Shown here piece after piece: positions 45,866 to 54,940 of a stretch of DNA of 64,000 nt. The DNA is from Propionibacteriaceae bacterium. GTDB taxonomy: Bacteria; Actinomycetota; Actinomycetes; Propionibacteriales; Propionibacteriaceae. How positions within the stretch are numbered: the stretch's first letter is position 1; every line of letters starts with the position of its first letter. The stretch spans positions 30,889-94,888 of the forward strand of contig JAISUR010000027.1 in NCBI GenBank assembly GCA_031271975.1. Direction: 5' to 3'. The position numbers were made by a program, and so were the translations under genes. Below the pieces are notes generated by a model, which made no database searches, was not told the DNA's origin, and saw only the letters and a list, made by a program, of their open reading frames with translations.

Positions 45866-46484
45866 CTTCCACCGCTTCCCGGACGGCCCGGGCCGCCTGT
45901 TCGATATCTTCAGCGCCAAGTATGGCGGAAATCACCGAAGCCCCCGCGGCGCCCGCGCGCAACACTTGGGCCGCGTTGGCCTGATCGATCCCGCCGATGC
46001 CGACCACCGGCACATCCACCGCCGCCGCCACCTCGGCCAGCCTCGCCAGGCCGACGGCGTTTCCCGCGTCCAACTTGGTGTCCGTCGTGAACACCGGCCC
46101 GGTGCCGATGTAGTCGGCGCCGGCCGCGACCGCCTCGCCCGCCTGCTCAACAGTCTTCGCGGAACAGCCGATGATGGCGCCCGCGCCCATGATCCGCCGG
46201 GCCTGGGCCACCGGCAGGTCGGATTGGCCCACGTGCAGGCCGTCCGCCCCGATGGCCAGCGCGATGTCGGCGCGGTCGTTCACGATCAGCGGCACTCCGA
46301 GCCGGGTGGTGGCCGCGCGCACCTCGCGCCCGATCTCGTAGAACTGCCTGGTGGGAGCCTCTTTCTCGCGCAACTGCACGAGCGTCACCCCTCCGGCGAC
46401 AGCGGCTTCGAGGGCTTCGACCAGGCCGCGGCCGGCCAGCAATCCCCGGTCGGTGCACAGGTACAGGCGCGGATCAAAGTTCAT
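45840..46484 (-). CDS. thiE: thiamine-phosphate synthase
   Basis: ThiE joins hydroxymethylpyrimidine diphosphate and thiazole phosphate to thiamine phosphate. The 214-residue TIM barrel has YLCTDRGL, LVQLREKEA, NDRADIALA, GLHVGQSDLP, YIGTGPVF and GIGGI, all family motifs. It overlaps thiM by 11 bases and tenA by 26. Confidence 0.97.
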   Translation of the reverse strand: MNFDPRLYLCTDRGLLAGRGLVEALEAAVAGGVTLVQLREKEAPTRQFYEIGREVRAATTRLGVPLIVNDRADIALAIGADGLHVGQSDLPVAQARRIMGAGAIIGCSAKTVEQAGEAVAAGADYIGTGPVFTTDTKLDAGNAVGLARLAEVAAAVDVPVVGIGGIDQANAAQVLRAGAAGASVISAILGAEDIEQAARAVREAVEDGLRARTD

Positions 46485-47268
46485 CGACGCGGCCCCGTTC
46501 GGCGATCAAGGCGGCGTCGACCTGGTAGATCGCGTCGATCAGCGCCACCCGGAATGAGCCGGGCAACTGGGCCGCCTGGGCCGCCAGTTCGCCGGCGACG
46601 CCCATGGAGACGATGCCCGCCACCGCCGCCGTCAGCGGATCGGTTACGGCGGACGCGGCGGCGACCAAAGCGCCGACCATGCAGCCCGCCCCGGTGACCC
46701 GGGTCAGCAGTTCGTGGCCGTTGTGAATCCGGAAGGTGCGCGTGCCGTCCGAAACGATGTCCACCGGCCCGGTAGCCGCCACGACCACGCCCAATTGGCC
46801 AGCCACGTTGGCGGCGGCATCCTCCAAGCCTTCCGCGTCACCCACGGCGTCCACGCCGCGCACCGCGCCGGCAACACCGGCCAAGGCCAAGATCTCGCCC
46901 GAATTGCCTTTTATGACGGCCGGTGTGCCCAGCTCGATGAGACGCCGCAGCACCTCGGCTTTGCGCGGAATCGCGCCCAACGCCACCGGATCGATGACAA
47001 TCGGGGTGTTGCCCTGCCGCGCGCCCAGCACGGCCTGGGCGGCTGCCAACTCTTGCTCCTTGGTGAGCGTGCCCAAGTTGATATAGAGGGCGGACGAGAT
47101 TTGGGCGAAACCGAACGTCTCGGCGTCGTCCTCGACCATGGCCGGGGCGGCGCCGTAACTGAGCAGGATGTTCGCGACGTCGTTGACCGTCACGTAGTTG
47201 GTGATGGAATGCACCAGTGGATGGGTTTCGCGGATTCGCGCAACTGCCTGCGCGGCTGCCGTCAGCAC
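46474..47268 (-). CDS. thiM: hydroxyethylthiazole kinase
   Basis: ThiM phosphorylates hydroxyethylthiazole for thiamine salvage. The 264-residue protein has PLVHSITNYVTVND, YGAAPAMVEDDAE and the C-terminal GAGCMVGALVAA catalytic region. The GTG start has AAGGAG 6 bases upstream. Confidence 0.97.
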   Translation of the reverse strand: MLTAAAQAVARIRETHPLVHSITNYVTVNDVANILLSYGAAPAMVEDDAETFGFAQISSALYINLGTLTKEQELAAAQAVLGARQGNTPIVIDPVALGAIPRKAEVLRRLIELGTPAVIKGNSGEILALAGVAGAVRGVDAVGDAEGLEDAAANVAGQLGVVVAATGPVDIVSDGTRTFRIHNGHELLTRVTGAGCMVGALVAAASAVTDPLTAAVAGIVSMGVAGELAAQAAQLPGSFRVALIDAIYQVDAALIAERGRVDEL

Positions 47269-47309
47269 TATCGGCTCCTTAATCGTTGTTGGAATGTTGG
47301 CATGGATTG

Positions 47310-48119
47310 CTATGCGACCACGGCCATGCCCGCCTGGCGATATAACGCGGCGAGGTGGCCGACGGGCCCGACTCCCTTGCCCAGGTCGTAGGAATCGGCG
47401 ATGGCTTTTGAAATATACACCTTGGCGTACGCCACGGCGTCAGGCACGGTGTCGCCCAAGCCCAGGCGGGAGGCGATGGCAGCGGAAAGCGTGCAGCCAG
47501 TGCCGTGGGTGTTCTTGGTGTCGACGCGGGCGGCGGGCAGCCGGATGAACTCCCCCGCGCAGTACAGCACATCGGTCGCGGTGTCGCCGAAGCGGTGGCC
47601 GCCCTTGATCAGCACGTTCTTGGCGCCCAGCGCGGCGATGGCGCGCGCGGCGGCCTCCAAGCTCGCGTCGTCGGTGATCGGCACACCGGAAAGGATCTCA
47701 GCCTCGGGGATGTTGGGCGTGGTCACATCCGCGATGGCGACCAGTTCTTTGACGGCCGCGATGGCCTCGTCACGCAGCAGTTTGTAGCCGGACTTGGAGA
47801 CCATGACCGGGTCGACCACCACGTTCGGCGCGCGGTATTGCAGCAGCGATCGCCGGATCGCGCGGATGATGGGCGCCGAGGAGACCATGCCCGTTTTCAC
47901 GGCGTGCACCTCGATGTCGTCGAACACCGCGGTGATCTGCCCAGCGACGATGTCCGCGGTGATTTCCTGCACGTCGTAGACGGCCTGCGTGTTCTGCACG
48001 GTGACTGCGGTGATCGCGCTCATGCCGTAAACCCCCAGCGCGCACATGGTCTTCAGATCAGCCTGGATTCCGGCGCCGCCGGAAGGATCAGAACCCGCGA
48101 TCGTGAGGATATTCTTCAT
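47310..48119 (-). CDS. thiD: hydroxymethylpyrimidine/phosphomethylpyrimidine kinase
   Basis: ThiD phosphorylates HMP and HMP-P for thiamine synthesis or salvage. The 269-residue ribokinase-fold protein has ILTIAGSDPSGGAGIQADLK at the start, VVDPVMVSKSGYKLL, and the catalytic GTGCTLSAAI. The frame is open upstream of the ATG but family alignment starts there. It heads thiD-thiM-thiE-tenA. No thiC, thiG or other de novo gene is in the window, so this operon looks like salvage. I could not find a TPP riboswitch in the 145 bases upstream. Confidence 0.96.
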   Translation of the reverse strand: MKNILTIAGSDPSGGAGIQADLKTMCALGVYGMSAITAVTVQNTQAVYDVQEITADIVAGQITAVFDDIEVHAVKTGMVSSAPIIRAIRRSLLQYRAPNVVVDPVMVSKSGYKLLRDEAIAAVKELVAIADVTTPNIPEAEILSGVPITDDASLEAAARAIAALGAKNVLIKGGHRFGDTATDVLYCAGEFIRLPAARVDTKNTHGTGCTLSAAIASRLGLGDTVPDAVAYAKVYISKAIADSYDLGKGVGPVGHLAALYRQAGMAVVA

Positions 48120-48264
48120 GGTCCGCCATTCTATGCCCGGCCGCGGACGCCTCTGGTGGTCAATTGCGGCCACAATGAGGGTAGCGAAATCGATAAAACT
48201 ATGTCTCAAGGCAGATAGTGACGTGTAGGGTACTTGCCAGCATTATCCCCTGAAAGGAACCGCG

Positions 48265-50988
48265 ATGGCTGCCTCCAATCGCACCCGCCCCATCATGTCC
48301 GCCCTGCTGACAACCGCACTCGCCGCAGCGGTGCTCGTCCCTGCGGCCCCGACGGCCCAAGCCCAGGCCGGTTCCGACTACGACTGGGGCTTGGCCAGCA
48401 GCCTGCTGCAGGATTCATACGGCGCGATCTGGGGCGACACGACCCGGAGCATCGCCTATTGGGGATACGAGTTCGACGCGGACTACACCTTCTACCTGGC
48501 CAAGGACGAGCGCGAAGGCTTCCAGGTGTTCTTCTGGCCCAAGACGGACGGCGGCTCCGCCCGCAGCCTGCGCGTCGAGGTGTCGAATTTCACCCACTCC
48601 AACGGCGCCGACCAGCTAGTGCCGACGGTGTTCCGCGAGATCTACGTGGGAATCGAACCGAACGTCGACACGGCGCGGTGGGTCGATCCGCTGGTGCCCT
48701 ACGCCGGGGAATACCTCAACGTCGACGCCACCACCGCCGTGGGTTGGTATATCGAACTGGTCACCACGCCTGAGACCGCGCCCGGAGACTACCGCGCCCA
48801 AGTCAAGCTCTACGAACAAGGTTCCAGCACACCGTTGGAGACCGGTGTCGCGACCGCCCACGTCTGGGATTTCACCCTCCCCGAGGACCAGTACGCCGAC
48901 ACCACGTTCGGCAACTACAACTCCAACTCCGGCTACTGGGACACCTCGGCGCTGGTGCAATGGGCCTGCGGGACCACGGGAGACAAAGACCCGATGCAGG
49001 ACGACCCGGAGTGCGCAAACTCCGTTGTCAAAGCCTGGTACGACCTGCTGCTCGAACACGGCATGTCCGGCTACGAGTTGCCGTATGGCCTGGTCGACTC
49101 CGACCCGCGGGCGTTTGCGAAATACGCTCTCAATCCGAAAGTGACGACCTTCACCGTCCCGTTCGCCGACGGGAGCGATGGGGCCACCATACGCAAGTAT
49201 CGCGACATCGTCGGCCAATGGCCCGAGACGCTGGAGAAGGCCTACTTCTACGTCCAGGACGAGAAGGGCTACTGCCCTTCCTGCGAGACTGCGGACGCCT
49301 ATCAAACCTACCTGGATTCGGTGACATCCGAAATCGCACCGCGCGTAGACCTGATCACCTCAAACTGGGACGACCCGAACATCATGGTCACCACCGGCTG
49401 GTCGAAGGATTGGCATGAGCCGCTGTTGCTGGACATGTACCAGGGCTACGGCGTCAAGACCATGACCGTGCTCACCTCCAAAGTGGCCGCCGACTATGAC
49501 GGCTATGTCGACCTGCGCGACGCCCTGCGGGCGGACGGCGGCCAGGCCTGGTTCTACCCGGGTGAAACTCCTTACACCACCACCGACCTGTGGAGCGCGG
49601 GCCGGCCCTACGCGGGCACTATGCGCCGCCAGATGTACTGGCAGATGTTCTACTTCGGCGCCGAGGGTGTCCTCGACTGGCAGACGTCGATGTGGCGGGT
49701 CTCGGCCGGCCACGCCCTGTTCAACCCTTGGGAGAAGAACTCGGTGACCAACACCGGTGACGGCCAGTACATCTATCCCCCGCTTTCCAACGACCCGACC
49801 GCGCTGGTCGGCTCACTGCGGCTGAAGAACCTCGCCGACGGGATCGACGACTACGACTATTTCAAGCTGGCCGAACAGTTCATCAGCCCAGATTTCGCCA
49901 ACACGCAACTGCGCAAGCTGCTGCGGGACCAGGGCGCCGGACCGGGGTCGGTGATGGCGTTCACTTCCGGAGGTTGGGGCACCAACACCATCGAGCCGTT
50001 CGTCGACAACGTGGCCGCCGTGCGCAAGACCATCGGCGACGCCCTGGAAGCGGCCAACTTGGACGAAAAGTGGGAAGCCTCCTGCGGCCAGTGGCAGCAA
50101 TACCTCGCGCCGACCGCGACAGACACCGGCTTGGAACTGCGCACCTGCAACTCCGGCCTCCAGGAGAGCCGCGAAATCCCAGTGGTGGAGGCGGTCGAAA
50201 TCTGCACCGGAACCCTCGCCATCACCGGCGTCCCCAACGTTGGCTGGGAATTGGCCACCAAGGGCCTGGACTGCGGCGACGCCCAACTGTCGTATTCGTG
50301 GGCACCCGGGGCCGACGGGCTGACCAGCCAGCCGACGTATCGCCCGATCGGTTCCGACTTGGGCAAGAAGGTGACCGTGACCGTCACCGCCACCAAGGCG
50401 AGCCACACCGAGCAGCACACCGCCAGCACCGCGCGCCAGGTGCGCTATTTCAACGACGTGGACACCCACCAGCGCTTCGCTGAATCGATCAACCAGTTGG
50501 CTGCCGCCGGCATCGTGTCCAACACCGGAGAGTACTTCTGGACGGACCGCGAACTGACCCGGGCGCAGGCCGCCGCCTACCTTTACCGGATGGCCGGCCG
50601 CCCCGCTTTCACGCGGCCGTCCGCGGCGACATTCTCGGACGTGCCGAAGACCCACACGTTCTCGCTCGACATTGAATGGGCGTATGCGGCTGGTTTGCTG
50701 AAGGGCAAGGGCGCCGGAACGTATCAGCCCGACGCCCCGGTGACCCGGGCCGAAGCAGTCACCTACCTGCACCGGCTGGAGACACTGCTGTATGGCGCAC
50801 GCTCGTATTCGACCGTGACGCCGCATTTCAAGGATGTCCCCAAGACCCACACTTTCTATTGGGATGTGGAATGGGCGCTGGCCGCCGGCGTGACGCAGCC
50901 AAACGTGGATTTCCATCCCGACCGGAACTGCCTGCGCGACGAGTTCGCGGGGTTGGCGGCGCGTTGGGTGAACGCCGCGGGGAACTGA
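48265..50988 (+). CDS. secreted DUF4091 glycoside-hydrolase-like protein with SLH repeats
   Basis: A 907-residue secreted protein. A signal peptide (ending PTAQAQA) is followed by a long beta-rich region and a TIM-barrel-like DUF4091 region (about residues 430-540, with QMYWQMFYFGAEGVLDW and LADGIDDYDYFKLAE), found in putative glycoside hydrolases. An Ig-like bacterial domain follows (about 650-725), and then three S-layer homology repeats (DVPKTHTFSLDIEWAYAAG, TRAEAVTYLHRL). SLH repeats usually bind secondary wall polymers. AAAGGA lies 6 bases before the ATG. A role in displaying a carbohydrate-active enzyme on the cell surface is inference. Confidence 0.88.
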   Translation: MAASNRTRPIMSALLTTALAAAVLVPAAPTAQAQAGSDYDWGLASSLLQDSYGAIWGDTTRSIAYWGYEFDADYTFYLAKDEREGFQVFFWPKTDGGSARSLRVEVSNFTHSNGADQLVPTVFREIYVGIEPNVDTARWVDPLVPYAGEYLNVDATTAVGWYIELVTTPETAPGDYRAQVKLYEQGSSTPLETGVATAHVWDFTLPEDQYADTTFGNYNSNSGYWDTSALVQWACGTTGDKDPMQDDPECANSVVKAWYDLLLEHGMSGYELPYGLVDSDPRAFAKYALNPKVTTFTVPFADGSDGATIRKYRDIVGQWPETLEKAYFYVQDEKGYCPSCETADAYQTYLDSVTSEIAPRVDLITSNWDDPNIMVTTGWSKDWHEPLLLDMYQGYGVKTMTVLTSKVAADYDGYVDLRDALRADGGQAWFYPGETPYTTTDLWSAGRPYAGTMRRQMYWQMFYFGAEGVLDWQTSMWRVSAGHALFNPWEKNSVTNTGDGQYIYPPLSNDPTALVGSLRLKNLADGIDDYDYFKLAEQFISPDFANTQLRKLLRDQGAGPGSVMAFTSGGWGTNTIEPFVDNVAAVRKTIGDALEAANLDEKWEASCGQWQQYLAPTATDTGLELRTCNSGLQESREIPVVEAVEICTGTLAITGVPNVGWELATKGLDCGDAQLSYSWAPGADGLTSQPTYRPIGSDLGKKVTVTVTATKASHTEQHTASTARQVRYFNDVDTHQRFAESINQLAAAGIVSNTGEYFWTDRELTRAQAAAYLYRMAGRPAFTRPSAATFSDVPKTHTFSLDIEWAYAAGLLKGKGAGTYQPDAPVTRAEAVTYLHRLETLLYGARSYSTVTPHFKDVPKTHTFYWDVEWALAAGVTQPNVDFHPDRNCLRDEFAGLAARWVNAAGN

Positions 50989-51033
50989 CGCGGCCGACCC
51001 GGTCCCGTTTTGCAGGAGCGTGGACGTGTGCTA

Positions 51034-51053
51034 GTGTATACGCACCAATACAC
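51034..51053. promoter_or_regulatory. inverted repeat near candidate promoter of tRNA-Cys leader
   Basis: GTGTAT-ACGCACCA-ATACAC. It overlaps a possible -10 box (TAGTGT, 51032-51037) upstream of the short ORF. It may be an operator or an RNA stem. Confidence 0.35.
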
Positions 51054-51066
51054 GAAGGAGCTCCCC

Positions 51067-51114
51067 ATGGCTGCAAGTATCCGCCCGTCGGGCTCCCGTG
51101 CGTACTGTCGTTGA
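51067..51114 (+). CDS. candidate 15-residue leader peptide ending Tyr-Cys-Arg
   Basis: ATG to TGA encoding MAASIRPSGSRAYCR, with a strong AAGGAG 6 bases before the ATG. It is followed by a hairpin and then the tRNA-Cys gene. Short actinobacterial leader peptides ending in Cys-Arg are known ahead of sulfur-metabolism genes. A role here in sensing cysteine is inference. Confidence 0.4.
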   Translation: MAASIRPSGSRAYCR

Positions 51115-51164
51115 TCCATCCAGATGAGCTTCGGATGCTGGCACCACGGCGTCCGACACAGCGA

Positions 51165-51194
51165 GGGCCGATCTAGCGGCATGGGGATCGGCCC
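51165..51194 (+). promoter_or_regulatory. hairpin between leader ORF and tRNA-Cys
   Basis: GGGCCGATC and GATCGGCCC form a 9-bp perfect stem with a 12-base loop, ending 6 bases before the tRNA 5' end. There is no U-run, so it is not a clear terminator; it could be an attenuator or a processing signal. Confidence 0.5.
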
Positions 51195-51200
51195 TCCCCT

Positions 51201-51273
51201 GGTGGAGTAGCCGAGATGGTTCAGGCAAGCGCCTGCAAAGCGTTGTACGCGGGTTCGAGTCCCGTCTCCACCT
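51201..51273 (+). tRNA. tRNA-Cys(GCA)
   Basis: Acceptor stem GGTGGAG/CTCCACC, D-arm GCC...GGC, anticodon stem AGCGC/GCGTT with loop CTGCAAA (anticodon GCA), T-arm GCGGG-TTCGAGT-CCCGT, and discriminator U73, an identity element for cysteinyl-tRNA synthetase. CCA is not encoded. The next gene (lacI type, opposite strand) ends at the very next base. Confidence 0.93.
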
Positions 51274-52326
51274 CTACGGCCGACTTGGCGAAGCGCTGGC
51301 GGTCGACTCCCTGACGACCAACGTGGTAGCCAGTTGCAGGTGGGGCGAATCCGGGGCCGCGCCGGAAATCAAACGCAACATCGTGCGCACGGCCAAGGAG
51401 CCGATTTCTTGCACGGGCTGGGCGATCGTCGTCAATTTGGGGACGCTCCAACGGGCTTGGTTGGTGTCGTCGAAGCCAATCACCGAAAGATCTTCGGGGA
51501 CGCGCAGGCCGTGTTCGCGGGCGGCGGCCATCACCCCCAGGGCGCAGCCGTCCGAGTTGGCGGCGATGGCGGTGGGCGGCTGGTCCAAGGCGAGGAACTC
51601 ACTCGCGGCGGCATGCCCGGTCTCCGGAAGGAAATCGCCCATGTGGATCAGTTCTTGCGGCAACCGCAAGCCCGCGTCGGCCATCGCCGCGCGGAAACCA
51701 TGGGCGCGTTCCCGGGCGAACGTGGAATCCTGCAGGCCGGCGACCAGCCCGATGCGGCGGTGGCCGAGTCCGATCAGATGCTCCGCCTGCGCGTAGCCGC
51801 CGGCGAAATTGTTGGCCGAGATGGAGGGCACCCCGGCGTCGAGCAGCGTGTGGCAGTCGACGGCCAGCAGCGGCAGGCCCACCCGCTCACAGGCGTCGAT
51901 GTGGCCCTTGGCGAGGTCGCAGGTGACGAAAAGCGCGCCCTGGCAACCACCGCCCAACAGCGAGCGGGCCCAGACATTCAACTCGCGCTGCGTCCCGGAA
52001 ACCTGCCCTTGGTCAGATCGGATCAACCGGACGATGACTTGGCACTCGTGGGCGGCAGCCTCGGCGAGGATGGCCTGCAGCAGTTGGGCGTTGTACAGCG
52101 TGGCGTCCAACTCGGACACGATCACCGTCAGCCGCGTCACGGCGGCGCCCGGCTCGTCGGCGCGGGCGGTCGTGGGAGCGTAGCCCAACTCTTCCATCGC
52201 GGCGCGCACGCGGTCCCGGGTCTCGTCGGCGACACCGCTGCGCCCGTTGAGCACTTTGGAAGCGGTCGCCAGCGACACGCGCGCCTTCCTGGCCACCAGC
52301 GTCAGCGTCGCCCTGGGAGTCGTCAT
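51274..52326 (-). CDS. LacI-family transcriptional regulator
   Basis: A 350-residue LacI-type regulator: N-terminal helix-turn-helix (TLTLVARKARVSLATASKVLNG), hinge helix GYAPTTARA, and a sugar-binding-protein-like domain with GFDDTNQARWSVPKLTTIAQP near the end. AGGAGG lies 4 bases before the ATG. It is divergent from the GH3 gene and probably represses it until a glucoside is present. Confidence 0.93.
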   Translation of the reverse strand: MTTPRATLTLVARKARVSLATASKVLNGRSGVADETRDRVRAAMEELGYAPTTARADEPGAAVTRLTVIVSELDATLYNAQLLQAILAEAAAHECQVIVRLIRSDQGQVSGTQRELNVWARSLLGGGCQGALFVTCDLAKGHIDACERVGLPLLAVDCHTLLDAGVPSISANNFAGGYAQAEHLIGLGHRRIGLVAGLQDSTFARERAHGFRAAMADAGLRLPQELIHMGDFLPETGHAAASEFLALDQPPTAIAANSDGCALGVMAAAREHGLRVPEDLSVIGFDDTNQARWSVPKLTTIAQPVQEIGSLAVRTMLRLISGAAPDSPHLQLATTLVVRESTASASPSRP

Positions 52327-52339
52327 TGGGCCTCCTCAT

Positions 52340-52363
52340 GGAAAAACTTTAGGCCAAGTTTCC
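52340..52363. promoter_or_regulatory. candidate operator in the lacI-GH3 intergenic region
   Basis: GGAAAAACTT-TAGGCC-AAGTTTCC, an imperfect inverted repeat. A second small one, GAAAATGTTTC (52420-52430), lies nearer the GH3 gene. Both are plausible LacI-family sites. Confidence 0.4.
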
Positions 52364-52459
52364 ACTGTTGAGCCCGTACTGGCAAGGGTAATCTTCCCGA
52401 ATAAGACGCCAGGATCGAAGAAAATGTTTCGCAGCGCAGCGCGACAGTAAGGAGAAACC

Positions 52460-54733
52460 ATGTCGACAGCAGGCGAACTCCTCGCCCAAATGACGCTGGC
52501 CGAAAAGCTCGCCCAGTTGGGCAGCTACTGGGCCCAAGGCGGCGAAGACGAGGCTGTCTCCCCCGACGGCAACGTGGCGCCGCTGCAGGAAGCCATGGCC
52601 GGGGCCGCCACCCTCGCCGAAGGGGCGAAACACGGTTTGGGCCAGCTGACGCGCATCTTCGGGACGGCGCCCGTGAGTGTCGCGGAGGGCGTCGCGTCGC
52701 TGCATGCCGCCCAAGAGACAGTGCGCGCCGCCTCGCGCTTCGGCATCCCGGCCCAGGCGCACGAGGAATGCCTCACCGGGCTGACGGCTTACGGTGCGAC
52801 GGTCTACCCGGCGGCCATCGCCTGGGGAGCCACCTTCGATCCGGGCCTCGTGGAGCGCATGGCCGCGCGCATCGGCGCCGACATGGCCGCGCTGGGTGTG
52901 CACCAGGGCCTCGCGCCGTTGCTGGACGTGGTGCGCGACTACCGCTGGGGCCGCGTCGAGGAAACCTGCGGCGAAGACCCCTACCTGGTCGGCACGCTGG
53001 GCACCGCCTATGTGAAGGGGCTGCAATCCCAGGGCATCGTCGCCACTCTCAAGCATTTTGTCGGGTATCCCGCCGCGCGCGCCGGGCGCAACCACGCGCC
53101 GGTACCGATGGGCCGCCGCGAGGTCATGGATCTGATGCTGCCGAGCTTCGAGATGGCCGTGCGCGAAGGCGGGGCCAAGTCCGTCATGAACTCGTACTCG
53201 GACGTCGACGGAATGCCGTGCGCCGCGGACCACTGGCTGCTCACCGAGTTGCTGCGCGGCAACTGGGGATTCAACGGCGTGGTCGTCTCCGACTACGGGG
53301 CGGTGGCGTTCGTGAAGACAATGCACAAGCTGGCGCCCGACCTGGGCCATGCCGCCGCGCTTACGCTGACCGCCGGCCTGGACGTCGAACTGCCCGACTC
53401 GCTGGCCTACCCGCAACTCGCCGAACTCGTGGAATCCGGGGAACTGCCGATGCAGTTGGTCGACCAGGCGGTGCTGCGGGTGTTGCGGCAGAAGGAAGAA
53501 CTCGGCCTGCTGGCCGACGGCTGGACCCCAACGAACGCCGATCCGGCCAGCATCGACCTGGATTCGCCCGGCAACCGGGCTCTGGCCCGCGAGATGGCTG
53601 AGGCGTCGCTGATCCTGGTGGAGAACTCCGGCATACTGCCGCTCCTCCCCGGCCCCAAGGTGGCCGTAATCGGGCCGATAGCGGATGAACCGCGCACCAT
53701 GTTCGGCTGCTATTCCTTCCCCAACCACGTGCTCTCCGGCAAGCCCGACCTGGGCGTCAAGGCTGAGTCGATCCTGGCCGCTATCCGCGCCGAATACGGC
53801 GCTGACAACGTCTCTTACGCGAAAGGTTGCCCGATTCTGGACGCCGACCGCTCCGGCATCGCCGCAGCCGTCGCGGTGGCCAAGGCGGCGGACGTCGTCG
53901 TGCTCACGGTGGGCGACTTGGCCGGCTTGTTCGGCCGGGGCACGTCCGGCGAAGGTTGCGACGTGCAGACCCTGGACCTGCCCGGCGTGCAGCCCGAGTT
54001 GGTGTCGGCCGTGCTTGGCTCGGGCACTCCCGTGATCCTGGTGCCGGTGACGGGCCGCCCCTACTATCTGGGAGAAGCCGCCGGCGCCGCGCAGGCGATC
54101 CTGTGGGCGTTCATGCCCGGAGAGGAAGGCGCGGGCGCGGTCGCCCGGGCACTGTCGGGCGCTATCAACCCGTCCGGCAAGCTGCCCGTCGGCATCCCCG
54201 CCGGGCCGGGCGGGCAACCCGGCACGTACCTGGCTCCCCCCTTGGGCCAGTGGAGCGAAGGCGTCTCCAACTTGGACCCGCGGCCCGCGTATCCGTTCGG
54301 CCACGGCTTGAGCTACACCAGCTTCGAATTGCGCACCTTGGCGTTGTCGGCCACGCAGATCCCCAACGACGGATCGCTCGACGTTGCCGTCCAGGTGCGC
54401 AATACGGGCCCGCGCCCCGGCGCGGAAGTCGTCCAGCTTTACCTCGGCGACGACTGCGCCCAGGTGACCCGGCCGGTGAAGCAGTTGGCCGGCTACGCCA
54501 AGGTGGCGCTGGAGCCGGGTGAATCCAAGGAAGTGACTTTCACGCTGCACGCCGACCGCACGGCCTTCACCGGCATCGACGTGGCCAAGAAGATCGTCGA
54601 ACCGGGCAGCTTCACGCTCTGGGTGGGCACTTCCAGCACAGATCTACCCCTGACCGCCGGCTTCGAGATCACCGGAGGGGTTCGGGACGTCACGCAGGGA
54701 AGGGTGCTGACCACGCCAGTGCGGACGCGATGA
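52460..54733 (+). CDS. glycoside hydrolase family 3 beta-glucosidase
   Basis: A 757-residue GH3 enzyme that removes terminal beta-glucosyl or similar residues. The N-terminal barrel carries the nucleophile in VVVSDYGAV (Asp near residue 277) and the KHFVGYPAARAGRN segment. The second alpha/beta domain and a C-terminal fibronectin III-like domain (VQVRNTGPRPGAEVVQLYL) follow. There is no signal peptide, so it should act on imported oligosaccharides. AAGGAG lies 5 bases before the ATG. Xylosidase or other GH3 activities cannot be excluded. No transporter gene accompanies it here. Confidence 0.94.
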   Translation: MSTAGELLAQMTLAEKLAQLGSYWAQGGEDEAVSPDGNVAPLQEAMAGAATLAEGAKHGLGQLTRIFGTAPVSVAEGVASLHAAQETVRAASRFGIPAQAHEECLTGLTAYGATVYPAAIAWGATFDPGLVERMAARIGADMAALGVHQGLAPLLDVVRDYRWGRVEETCGEDPYLVGTLGTAYVKGLQSQGIVATLKHFVGYPAARAGRNHAPVPMGRREVMDLMLPSFEMAVREGGAKSVMNSYSDVDGMPCAADHWLLTELLRGNWGFNGVVVSDYGAVAFVKTMHKLAPDLGHAAALTLTAGLDVELPDSLAYPQLAELVESGELPMQLVDQAVLRVLRQKEELGLLADGWTPTNADPASIDLDSPGNRALAREMAEASLILVENSGILPLLPGPKVAVIGPIADEPRTMFGCYSFPNHVLSGKPDLGVKAESILAAIRAEYGADNVSYAKGCPILDADRSGIAAAVAVAKAADVVVLTVGDLAGLFGRGTSGEGCDVQTLDLPGVQPELVSAVLGSGTPVILVPVTGRPYYLGEAAGAAQAILWAFMPGEEGAGAVARALSGAINPSGKLPVGIPAGPGGQPGTYLAPPLGQWSEGVSNLDPRPAYPFGHGLSYTSFELRTLALSATQIPNDGSLDVAVQVRNTGPRPGAEVVQLYLGDDCAQVTRPVKQLAGYAKVALEPGESKEVTFTLHADRTAFTGIDVAKKIVEPGSFTLWVGTSSTDLPLTAGFEITGGVRDVTQGRVLTTPVRTR

Positions 54734-54736
54734 CGT

Positions 54737-54940
54737 TCACTCCTTGCGCGGACGGCCGGGCCGGCGGATAGGGGCGGCGTCTTTGGGCAGCCTCCCGTTC
54801 TTCTTCAGGTCTTGCCGCAGCAGCATTTCGATGTGCGCGTTCAGGGAGCGCAACTCGTCGGCCGCCCAGCGGGACATCGCCTCGTGGACGGCCGGATCAA
54901 GCCGCAACAGAATCTGCTTGCGCGCCGCGTCCTCGGGCAT
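54737..54940 (-). CDS. ribbon-helix-helix (Arc-type) DNA-binding protein
   Basis: A 67-residue protein with an Arc-like core: RKQILLRLDPAVHEAM (strand and first helix) followed by SLNAHIEMLLRQDL (second helix), then a basic tail ending RRPGRPRKE. The ATG at 54940 overlaps the SPFH gene stop by one base (TGATG), so the two are coupled. I infer that it autoregulates the operon through the twin TGATATCA palindromes upstream. Confidence 0.85.
   Translation of the reverse strand: MPEDAARKQILLRLDPAVHEAMSRWAADELRSLNAHIEMLLRQDLKKNGRLPKDAAPIRRPGRPRKE

Noticed and set aside
48120..48264. TPP riboswitch upstream of thiD
   Set aside because: The conserved CTGAGA and downstream blocks are absent on the minus strand.
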